Positions 1 through 4,966 of a stretch of 6,733 nt of DNA are shown here, one piece after another. The position numbers and the translations under genes were made by a program. The first letter of the stretch is position 1; each line of letters opens with the position of its first letter. The DNA is from JBBECF01 sp040881945 (GTDB lineage: Bacteria; Pseudomonadota; Alphaproteobacteria; Dongiales; Dongiaceae): assembly GCA_040881945.1 (NCBI GenBank), contig JBBECF010000050.1, positions 1 through 6,733 of the forward strand, written 5' to 3'. The notes under the pieces are model-generated. The model was not told the origin of the DNA, searched no databases, and saw only the letters and a program-made list of their open reading frames with translations.

Positions 1-170
1 CGGCTCAAGGCCGGGCATGACAAATCAGGTAGCATGCCTCATCGGGAATCAACTGTTTCGGTCAGACCACTAACCGGTTCTTCCGGCCCGAACCGACACA
101 AGCCGGAGTCCGGTGGTCCGTCGCGGAGAGAGCCGGCGTAATTCGCCGGCACGATCGCGCGATCCGCCGG

Positions 171-207
171 ACCCCCACCCCGCCCTCCCCCGCTTCGCGG
201 GGGAGGG
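171..207. repeat. GC-rich intergenic palindromic repeat, type 1
   Basis: A C-rich leader (ACCCCCACCCCGCC) runs into a perfect 11-bp stem, 183-193 with 197-207, closed by a TTC triloop. The pattern 'CCCCCACCC...CCCTCCCC-loop-GGGGAGGG' is one I recognise as a short dispersed intergenic element in many alphaproteobacterial genomes. That recognition is from memory, not from a search. There is no T-tract after the stem, so it is not a standard intrinsic terminator. Confidence 0.6.
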
Positions 208-319
208 AAGTTCTTGGGGTCCGTTCGGGATCGCGCGGGCTTGCGGTGGATTGCGGTCCGTGCGCAACTTCCCGACCGGTGGACACAATAGTCGATCTCG
301 TAGGTTCGTGATGCGGGCG

Positions 320-373
320 ACCCCTCACCCGCCTCGCTCTCGCTCGGCACCCTCTCCCACAAGGGGAGAGGGT
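320..373. repeat. GC-rich intergenic palindromic repeat, type 2
   Basis: The block starts ACCCCTCACCC, continues through a GCCTCGCTCTCGCTCGGC segment and ends in a 10-bp perfect stem (349-358 with 364-373) around an ACAAG loop. This 'CCCCTCACCC...CCCTCTCCC-loop-GGGAGAGGG' architecture is a very common dispersed intergenic element in Rhizobiales- and Rhodospirillales-like genomes (recalled, not searched). Its right arm ends 8 bases before the ATG of the permease gene at 382, so it abuts the gene and contains the only purine-rich ribosome-binding-like sequence there. Confidence 0.7.
361..372 (+). promoter_or_regulatory. Probable ribosome binding site inside a hairpin arm
   Basis: AAGGGGAGAGGG is the only Shine-Dalgarno-like sequence before the ATG at 382, with GGAG at usable spacing. 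It coincides with the right arm of the 10-bp stem of the type 2 repeat, so in RNA it would be paired when the hairpin forms. This predicts low or conditional translation initiation, but the pairing is inferred from sequence only. Confidence 0.45.
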
Positions 374-381
374 CGGTTGCG

Positions 382-1335
382 ATGACGCGGTTCATCTTGC
401 GGCGGTTGGGCGAGACGGCGGCGGTGCTGCTGCTGATGTCCTACGTGATCTACGGGCTGATCGGGTTGATGCCGGGGGACCCGATCGACCTGATGATCGC
501 GTCGGACCCGAAGCTGACCTCGGCCGACGCCCTGCGGCTGAAGGCCGTCTATGGCCTCGACCGGCCGTTGCACGAGCGCTATCTCGCCTGGGCCGGGGCG
601 GCGTTCGGGGGCGATTTCGGCTATTCGCGCCTGCATGCGCGGCCGGTGCTCGAGGTGCTGTGGCCGCGCCTGGGCAACACGGCGCTGCTGATGGGGACGA
701 GCTTCGTATTGGCCTTGGCGCTGGCGCTGCCGGCCGGCGTGTTCGCGGCGCTGCGGCCGCATTCGCCGGCCGACCATCTCGTCAACCTCGCCGCCTTCGC
801 CGGCATCTCGATGCCGCCGTTCTGGCTCGCCATCCTGCTCATCATCCTGTTCGCGGTCGTGCTCGGCGTGCTGCCGGCGGGCGGCACGGCGACGGTCGGC
901 GACGGCGGGTTGATCGACCGGGCGCGCCATCTGGCGTTGCCGGTCGCGACGCTGACGCTGGTCAGCGCCGGGGCGCTGGTGCGCTACGTGCGCGCGGCGA
1001 TGATCGAGGCGCTGCGCCAGGACTATGTGCGGACGGCGCGGGCGAAGGGGGTCGGGCCGGCGCGGCTGGTGGTCGGCCACGCGCTGCGCAACGCCATGAT
1101 CCCCGTCGTCACCATCCTGGCGCTCGATTTCGGCGGGCTGTTCTCCGGCGCCCTCGTCACCGAGACCATGTTCGCGTATCTGGGCATGGGCAAGACGATC
1201 TTCGACGCGATCATGGGCAACGACTACAACCTGGCCTTGATCGGCCTGCTGCTCGCCACCGCCGTGGTGCTGCTCAGCAACCTCGCGGCGGACCTCGCCT
1301 ATGCGTGGCTCGATCCGCGCATAGCCTACCGATGA
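382..1335 (+). CDS. Dipeptide/oligopeptide-type ABC permease (DppB/OppB family)
   Basis: Inner-membrane channel subunit of a peptide/nickel-type ABC importer, working as a heterodimer with the DppC-type protein encoded next. The 317-residue length is normal for the family. Visible features are the N-terminal first helix (about 9-30) followed by the conserved 'LMPGDPID' segment (29-36), the 'YGLDRPL' motif (57-63), and further hydrophobic helices at about 98-123, 134-165, 183-205, 240-262 and 283-305. The EAA cytoplasmic loop that docks on the ATPase is at 214-241 (DYVRTARAKG...RNAMIP), and the C terminus is the family-typical 'WLDPRIAY'. The ATG at 382 is chosen because 'MTRFILRRLGE' is the usual DppB start. 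The last four bases overlap the next gene (ATGA). No binding protein or ATPase gene is adjacent within the window, so the substrate (peptide, nickel, opine or other) cannot be assigned. Confidence 0.95.
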   Translation: MTRFILRRLGETAAVLLLMSYVIYGLIGLMPGDPIDLMIASDPKLTSADALRLKAVYGLDRPLHERYLAWAGAAFGGDFGYSRLHARPVLEVLWPRLGNTALLMGTSFVLALALALPAGVFAALRPHSPADHLVNLAAFAGISMPPFWLAILLIILFAVVLGVLPAGGTATVGDGGLIDRARHLALPVATLTLVSAGALVRYVRAAMIEALRQDYVRTARAKGVGPARLVVGHALRNAMIPVVTILALDFGGLFSGALVTETMFAYLGMGKTIFDAIMGNDYNLALIGLLLATAVVLLSNLAADLAYAWLDPRIAYR

Positions 1336-2291
1336 CGATGCGAGATGACGCCGCGCTGGCGGCGGGGGCGCGCCGGGCGGCGGGTGCCGCGCTGCCCGTG
1401 GGTCGGCTGTTGTGGCGGCGCTTCCTGCGCCATCGTCTGGCGGTGGCGGGCGGGGTGTTGCTGCTGGCGCTGGCGGCGCTGACCCTGGCGGCGCCGCTGA
1501 TCGCGGCGGCGCTCGGCCTCGACGCCGCCGCCGTCGACCTGCTGGCCCGTTATCAACCGCCCTCGCTTGCCCATCCGCTCGGCACCGACGAGCTCGGGCG
1601 CGACCTGGCGCTGCGGCTGCTCCAGGGCGGGCGCGTGTCGCTCGGCCTCGGCCTGCTCGTGGCCGCCGCCGCCGCCGGCATCGGCACCGCCGTCGGCCTC
1701 GCCGCGGGCTACTTCGGCGGCCGCCTCGACGCCCTGCTGATGCGGCTCACCGACGGGGTGATCGCGCTGCCGCTGCTGCCGCTGCTGATCGTGCTGGCGG
1801 CGATCGACCCGGCCAAGCTGGGGCTGCCGGCGGCGCTGGCGCAGGCGCCGGAGTTCAGCTTCTACCGCATGGCGGCGATCATCGCGCTCGTCGGCTGGAC
1901 GACGGTGGCGCGGCTGGTGCGCGGCGCGACGCTGTCCGTCCGCGAGCGCGAGTTCGTGCGCGCCGCGATCGCGCTCGGCGCCGGGCCGGCGCGCATCATG
2001 GCCGTCCACATTCTGCCCAACGTGGTGTCGCCGATCGTCGTCGCAACGACGCTGTCGGTCGGCAACATCATCCTGCTCGAATCGGTGTTGAGCTTCCTCG
2101 GCCTCGGCATCCAGCCGCCGATCCCGAGCTGGGGCAACATGCTGACCAACGCCCAGGAGTTGATCTGGACGGCGCCGGCGCTGGCCGTGTGGCCGGGGCT
2201 GCTGATCTTCGCCACCGTGATCGCCTTCAACTTCCTCGGCGACGGGCTGCAAGACGCCCTCGACCCGCGGGCGATCGGGGGGCGGCGCTAA
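1332..2291 (+). CDS. Dipeptide/oligopeptide-type ABC permease (DppC/OppC family)
   Basis: Second inner-membrane permease subunit, partner of the preceding DppB-like protein. The 319-residue product starts with a basic cytoplasmic tail carrying 'LLWRRFLRHRLAVAG' (27-41, OppC N-terminal domain), then a first helix (about 36-62), the family signature 'HPLGTDELGRD' (81-91), helices around 103-128, 140-157, 181-197, 235-256 and 287-303, and the EAA loop at 207-230 (EFVRAAIALGAGPARIMAVH). The C-terminal 'GDGLQDALDPR' is typical. Residues about 158-179, between two helices, form a less conserved loop. The start at 1332 overlaps the upstream stop as ATGA, which suggests translational coupling; an ATG at 1338 is an alternative. 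The stop codon lies at the edge of an exact 25-bp direct repeat whose other copy forms the end of the convergent yqgE gene. Confidence 0.95.
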   Translation: MTMRDDAALAAGARRAAGAALPVGRLLWRRFLRHRLAVAGGVLLLALAALTLAAPLIAAALGLDAAAVDLLARYQPPSLAHPLGTDELGRDLALRLLQGGRVSLGLGLLVAAAAAGIGTAVGLAAGYFGGRLDALLMRLTDGVIALPLLPLLIVLAAIDPAKLGLPAALAQAPEFSFYRMAAIIALVGWTTVARLVRGATLSVREREFVRAAIALGAGPARIMAVHILPNVVSPIVVATTLSVGNIILLESVLSFLGLGIQPPIPSWGNMLTNAQELIWTAPALAVWPGLLIFATVIAFNFLGDGLQDALDPRAIGGRR

Positions 2292-2312
2292 AGCTCGATG
2301 GCGCGGCGGGCG
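2288..2312. repeat. 25-bp exact direct repeat, left copy
   Basis: Starts CTAAAGCTCGATGGCGC and is identical over 25 bases to 2448-2472, with immediate divergence on both sides. This copy overlaps the TAA stop (2289-2291) of the DppC-like gene. Read on the minus strand, it spells the last residues and stop of YqgE but is not attached to that gene. Confidence 0.95.
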
Positions 2313-2447
2313 CCAAAGTTGCCTTGAACCACAAAGGCACAAAGGCATGAAGGTTAATTCTTGCGGCCTGCGGTCGCATTCCTGTTTCTTCGTGTCTTGG
2401 TGCCTTCGTGGTTCAAGGCCACCGGTCGCGAAATAGCGGAACTATAA
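2292..2447. other. Inserted-looking gap between convergent genes
   Basis: This non-coding stretch separates the DppC-like gene from yqgE. It holds most of the left 25-bp repeat copy, an 8-base spacer (CCAAAGTT), the 99-bp hairpin element at 2321-2419, and a 28-base spacer that is more AT-rich near its right end (AACTATAA). The base composition is clearly lower in GC than the flanking genes. The hairpin could reduce read-through between the two convergent transcripts, but there is no T-tract of a classic intrinsic terminator. Confidence 0.7.
2321..2419. repeat. MITE-like 99-bp inverted-repeat element
   Basis: Arms 2321-2352 and 2388-2419 match as inverted repeats at 28 of 32 positions. The outer 12 bases are perfect (GCCTTGAACCAC / GTGGTTCAAGGC), and the middle 35 bases are unique. 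Each arm contains a short iterated unit of the form AAGGCAC-AAGGCA-GAAG. The 'TTGAACCAC(A/G)AAGGCAC' motif is a dispersed repeat I recognise from diverse bacterial genomes. There is no coding capacity, so any movement would need enzymes supplied elsewhere. A transcript in either direction would fold into one long hairpin. Confidence 0.75.
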
Positions 2448-2472
2448 CTAAAGCTCGATGGCGCGGCGGGCG
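2448..2472. repeat. 25-bp exact direct repeat, right copy
   Basis: Identical to 2288-2312. On the minus strand this copy is the true 3' end of yqgE: it encodes the end of the C-terminal ARRAIEL peptide and the TAG stop. It is therefore likely to be the ancestral, functional copy, or one half of a split overlap (see findings). Confidence 0.95.
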
Positions 2473-3080
2473 ATGGCGCGCGCCCAGGTCATCGCCGGGT
2501 CGTCGGCGAAGACGAGCGTGGCATCGGCCGGGACGACGATCCAGTCGCCGCGCGCGATCTCCGATTCGAGCTGGCCGCCGCTCCAGCCGGCATAGCCGAG
2601 GGCGAACAGGCTATGCTCGGGACCGTTGCGGGCGGCCAGCGCGCGCAGCATGGCGGGCTCGGTGGTCAGCGCCAGCTCGCCGGCGACGAGGCTGCCTTCG
2701 AGGACGACATCGCGGCTGTGCAGGACGAAGCCGCGTTCGGGCTCGACCGGTCCGCCGTAGAAGGCGCGCAAGGTCCCGCTGCCTTCGGCCGGCGCCGGCT
2801 CCAGCCGCAGCCCTTCGAACAGCTTGGCGAAGGTCAGCTCGCCGATCGGCCGGTTGACGACCAGGCCGAGCGCGCCGTCGGTATCGTGCAGCGCCATGAA
2901 GACCACGGTGCGGGCGAAACGGGGATCGCCCATGCGCTCGGTCGCCACGAGCAGCCGCCCGGCCAGGCCCGCGCCCGCGCCTTCGTCGCCGACCGTGGGC
3001 GCTGCGCTTGGCGACCGGACGCCGGCCGGCGGCCAGAGGACGAGGACCGCGAGCACCAGGACGAAGAAGCGGCGCGTCAT
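2448..3080 (-). CDS. yqgE: YqgE/AlgH family protein with signal-peptide-like N terminus
   Basis: A 210-residue member of the YqgE/AlgH (UPF0301, DUF179) family, whose molecular function is poorly defined; AlgH was named for an effect on alginate regulation in Pseudomonas. Conserved blocks are all present: 'LLVATERMGDPRFARTVV' (43-60), 'GALGLVVNRP' (69-78), 'GGPVEPERGFVLHS' (109-122) and 'GYAGWSGGQLESEI' (162-175), with the C-terminal 'W-ARAIARRA' helix. Family members are normally cytoplasmic and begin near the first block. Here about 40 residues precede it, including MTRRFFVLVLAVLVLWPPAG, which looks like a signal peptide or membrane anchor. The start at 3080 follows GGGGA at 6-base spacing. 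An in-frame ATG at 3146 has a stronger AGGGGAG site 8 bases upstream but would add a 22-residue Cys- and Arg-rich leader in front of the hydrophobic segment, so I prefer 3080. It is convergent with the permease genes and divergent from the aminotransferase. Confidence 0.93.
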   Translation of the reverse strand: MTRRFFVLVLAVLVLWPPAGVRSPSAAPTVGDEGAGAGLAGRLLVATERMGDPRFARTVVFMALHDTDGALGLVVNRPIGELTFAKLFEGLRLEPAPAEGSGTLRAFYGGPVEPERGFVLHSRDVVLEGSLVAGELALTTEPAMLRALAARNGPEHSLFALGYAGWSGGQLESEIARGDWIVVPADATLVFADDPAMTWARAIARRAIEL

Positions 3081-3260
3081 CGTCCGTCCCCGCAAGCGAT
3101 CAGCCGAACAACAGCGTGTCGAGGCCGCGCAGATCCTGAGGGTCATGTCCGTTTCTCCCCTCGCCGGCCGGCCCAGCCTATGGACCGCCGCGGGTCTTGG
3201 GAAGCCGGCCTAGCCTTTGACGTCCGCGCTCTCGCATATGGGAGCTGCATCATTGCCCTT

Positions 3261-3342
3261 GCGTCCTTCGACAGGCTCAGGATGAGGGGAAATCTTCGTG
3301 GCACAAAGAAAAACCTTCATGGCTCTGCTTGTCGAAGCACGC
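3261..3342. repeat. Inverted pair of CTTCGACA intergenic repeats
   Basis: The left half, 3261-3287, reads GCGTCCTTCGACAGGCTCAG and then GATGAGG. The right half, 3314-3342, is its degenerate reverse complement, ending TGCTTGTCGAAGCACGC. The shared core CTTCGACA is perfect, with scattered mismatches outside it. The 26-base centre is A-rich (CACAAAGAAAAA). The pattern matches the 'TCCTTCGACAGGCTCAGGATGAG' intergenic repeat that I recall as abundant in alphaproteobacteria, often in head-to-head pairs. It lies about 60 bases upstream of the aminotransferase promoter. Confidence 0.75.
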
Positions 3343-3404
3343 ACGAACGTCGATCCGGGTCTCCCTGGGCGGCCGCAGAGCGATCGAATGCGATAGCCCG
3401 GCCT

Positions 3405-3433
3405 TTGACTTCCCCGTCGGCGCGGAAGATAGT
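3405..3433 (+). promoter_or_regulatory. Probable sigma-70-type promoter for the aminotransferase
   Basis: TTGACT (3405-3410) matches the -35 consensus at 5 of 6 positions. After a 17-base spacer comes GATAGT (3428-3433), 4 of 6 to TATAAT. Transcription would begin near 3440, giving a short leader of roughly 20 bases before the ATG at 3462, with the ribosome binding site inside it. No operator is recognisable. The call rests on consensus matching alone. Confidence 0.5.
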
Positions 3434-3447
3434 GGCGGCAAATCCAC

Positions 3448-3454
3448 GAGGAGG
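3448..3454 (+). promoter_or_regulatory. Strong ribosome binding site deciding the aminotransferase start
   Basis: GAGGAGG ends 7 bases before the ATG at 3462 and is the best Shine-Dalgarno match in the window. It fixes the start there even though the frame stays open far upstream. Confidence 0.85.
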
Positions 3455-3461
3455 TCGGACC

Positions 3462-4853
3462 ATGACCGTGCTGCCCAATTCCGCCGCCGCCCGCGACATC
3501 GCCTATCATTTGCATCCCTACACCGACCTCGTGAAGCACGAAGCCGAGGGGCCGCTGATCATCACCGGCGGCAAGGGCATCCACGTCATCGACGAAAGCG
3601 GCAAGTCCTATATCGAGGGCCTGGCCGGACTGTGGTGCGCCTCGCTCGGCTTCGGCGAGGAGCGGCTGGTCCAGGCCGCCGCCGCCCAGATGCGCAAGCT
3701 GCCCTATTACCACAGCTTCGCGCACAAGACGCCGAGCGTGGTCATCGACCTCGCCGAGCGGCTGATCAAGATGGCGCCGGTGCCGATGTCGCACGCGTTC
3801 TTCGCCAACTCGGGCTCCGAGGCCAACGACACCGTCGTCAAGATGGTCTGGTACTACAACAACGCGCTGGGCCGGCCGGGCAAGAAGAAGATCATCTCGC
3901 GCCTCAAGGGCTATCACGGCGTCACCGTGGCGTCGGCCAGCCTGACCGGCCTGCCCAACAACCACCGCGATTTCGACCTGCCGATCGCCAACATCCTGCA
4001 CGCCGACTGCCCGCATCATTACCGGTTCGGCCAACCCGGCGAGAGCGAGGAGGACTTCGCCAGCCGCCTGGCCGCCAGCCTGGAGAAGCTGATCCGCGAC
4101 GAGGGGCCGGACACGATCGCCGCCTTCATCGCCGAGCCGGTGCAGGGCGCCGGCGGCGTCATCGTGCCGCCGCGCACCTACTTCGAGAAGATCCAGCCGA
4201 TCTTGAAGAAATACGACATCCTGTTCATCGCCGACGAGGTGATCTGCGGCTTCGGGCGCACCGGCAACATGTTCGGCACCGAGACCTACCGGCTGCAGCC
4301 CGACATCATCACCGTGGCCAAGGCGCTGTCCGCGGCCTATCTGCCGATCTCCGCCGTGCTCATCAACCAGAAGTTGTACGAGGCGATCCGCGACAACAGC
4401 GGCCGCATCGGCACCTTCGGGCACGGCTATACCTACAGCGGCCACCCGGTCAGCGCCGCGGTCGCGCTCGAGACGCTGAACATCTACGAGGAACGCGACA
4501 TCGTCGCCCATGTCCGGCGCGTGGCGCCGGACCTGCAGCGGGGCTTGCGCCAGTTCGCCGGCCACCCGCTGGTCGGCGAGGTGCGCGGCGTCGGCCTGGT
4601 GGCCGCGGTCGAGCTGGTGCGCGACAAGGCGACCAGGGCGTCCTTCGACCCGAAGCTCGGCGTCGGCCCCTACCTGGTCCGCCGCGCCCAGGAGCACGGC
4701 CTGCTCGTCCGCCCGCTGGCCGACAGCATCGCCTTCTGCCCGCCGCTGATCATCACCGAGGAACAGATCTCCGACCTGACGGCCCGCTTCGGCCGCGCCC
4801 TCGACGACACCATGGCCTGGGTCGGGGAACAGGGTCTGGCCGCGGTCGCCTGA
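3462..4853 (+). CDS. Class III PLP-dependent aminotransferase (omega-transaminase, SpuC-like)
   Basis: A 463-residue fold-type I aminotransferase, the usual size for the family. It should move the terminal amino group of a diamine or other amine to a keto acid such as pyruvate. Visible elements are W58 in 'GLWCASLG' (substrate pocket), 'FFANSGSEAND' (113-123, phosphate-binding turn with the S117-G118-S119 triad), 'KGYHG' (149-153, the Tyr that stacks on PLP), 'AEPVQGAGG' (224-232), D258 in 'IADEV' (pairs with the PLP pyridine nitrogen), K287 in 'TVAKALS' (Schiff-base lysine), 'GYTYSGHP' (322-329), and R417 in 'LLVRPL', matching the mobile carboxylate-binding Arg of the Chromobacterium violaceum enzyme. 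All catalytic residues are intact. It is followed at 113 bases by a PotA-type ATPase gene and then a PotD-type gene. This favours a putrescine- or related polyamine:pyruvate aminotransferase, although beta-alanine or other amines remain possible substrates. Confidence 0.95.
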   Translation: MTVLPNSAAARDIAYHLHPYTDLVKHEAEGPLIITGGKGIHVIDESGKSYIEGLAGLWCASLGFGEERLVQAAAAQMRKLPYYHSFAHKTPSVVIDLAERLIKMAPVPMSHAFFANSGSEANDTVVKMVWYYNNALGRPGKKKIISRLKGYHGVTVASASLTGLPNNHRDFDLPIANILHADCPHHYRFGQPGESEEDFASRLAASLEKLIRDEGPDTIAAFIAEPVQGAGGVIVPPRTYFEKIQPILKKYDILFIADEVICGFGRTGNMFGTETYRLQPDIITVAKALSAAYLPISAVLINQKLYEAIRDNSGRIGTFGHGYTYSGHPVSAAVALETLNIYEERDIVAHVRRVAPDLQRGLRQFAGHPLVGEVRGVGLVAAVELVRDKATRASFDPKLGVGPYLVRRAQEHGLLVRPLADSIAFCPPLIITEEQISDLTARFGRALDDTMAWVGEQGLAAVA

Positions 4854-4871
4854 CGCCGGCGGCCGGCATTA

Positions 4872-4903
4872 TTGACTCCCTTTTTTGGGCGCGGCGTCAT
4901 AGC
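4872..4903 (+). promoter_or_regulatory. Weak candidate promoter before the PotA-type gene
   Basis: TTGACT (4872-4877), the same -35 hexamer as before the aminotransferase, lies 90 bases upstream of the ATPase start. The nearest -10-like sequence is CATAGC (4898-4903), but the spacing of 20 bases is too long for a good sigma-70 promoter. It may be a weak or activator-dependent internal promoter. Equally, the gene may simply be read through from 3440. Confidence 0.25.
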
Positions 4904-4966
4904 ATCGGCACCGATCGCGGCGAAGAACCGCGACGGCGGCGGAGGCGGCGGAGTCACGGCGCGGGC

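Larger units (their letters stand above)
1..381. other. Non-coding leader region rich in palindromes
   Basis: No reading frame here looks like a real protein: the open stretches on both strands are short, rich in Arg/Pro/Ser, and run through the palindromes. Hairpins visible by eye are CGGTTC/GAACCG (75-80 with 90-95), GCCGGCG/CGCCGGC (132-138 with 144-150), an 11-bp C-rich stem (183-193 with 197-207) and a 10-bp stem (349-358 with 364-373). A perfect 12-bp palindrome GATCGCGCGATC lies at 153-164. The first ~21 bases, ending in GGCCGGGCATGAC, resemble the end of another dispersed intergenic repeat, but too little is present to be sure. I could not find a convincing -35/-10 pair for the permease genes, so their promoter may lie upstream of the window or be atypical. 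Confidence 0.6.
3081..3461. other. Divergent intergenic region with repeats and a promoter
   Basis: This stretch separates yqgE (minus) from the aminotransferase (plus). It contains an alternative yqgE start at 3146, an inverted pair of CTTCGACA-type repeats (3261-3287 and 3314-3342), a sigma-70-like promoter (3405-3433) and a strong ribosome binding site (3448-3454). The open frames crossing it give unlike-protein sequences interrupted by the repeats, so I call no gene here. I found no convincing promoter for yqgE on the minus strand. Confidence 0.6.

Noticed and set aside
65..118. Three-way-junction RNA or riboswitch formed by GACCAC/GTGGTC around inner hairpins
   Set aside because: The pairings exist but the outer stem is only 6 bp, one inner hairpin has an impossible 1-base loop, and no known riboswitch core is visible.
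1..141. C-terminal end of an upstream gene in frame 1 (open until TAA at 139)
   Set aside because: The translated end is short, Ser/Arg/Pro-rich and overlaps hairpins, with nothing recognisable. It cannot be supported without sequence to the left.
325..1080. Long minus-strand open frame (251 codons) opposite the first permease
   Set aside because: Its product is dominated by Arg, Gln, His and Pro, as expected for the antisense of a high-GC hydrophobic gene, and it crosses the palindromic repeat. The sense strand has a full DppB-like protein.
3217..3245. Plus-strand promoter with TTGACG at 3217
   Set aside because: The only -10-like sequence, CATATG, is 12 bases away, and nothing acceptable stands at 16-18 bases.
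2613..3461. N-terminal extension of the aminotransferase, since its frame stays open from 2613
   Set aside because: The extension is antisense to yqgE and runs through the intergenic repeats. The GAGGAGG site and the family-typical start place the true ATG at 3462.
4855..4890. Intrinsic terminator after the aminotransferase (GCCGG/CCGGC hairpin and TTTTTT)
   Set aside because: The stem is only 5 bp with a 3-base loop, and the T-run begins 13 bases after it with GC bases between, so the geometry is wrong for an intrinsic terminator.
3329..4966. Upstream extension of the PotA-type frame over the aminotransferase
   Set aside because: The frame is open but the product is Arg/Pro/Gly-rich shadow sequence. 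Homology to the ATPase family begins only after the ATG at 4967.
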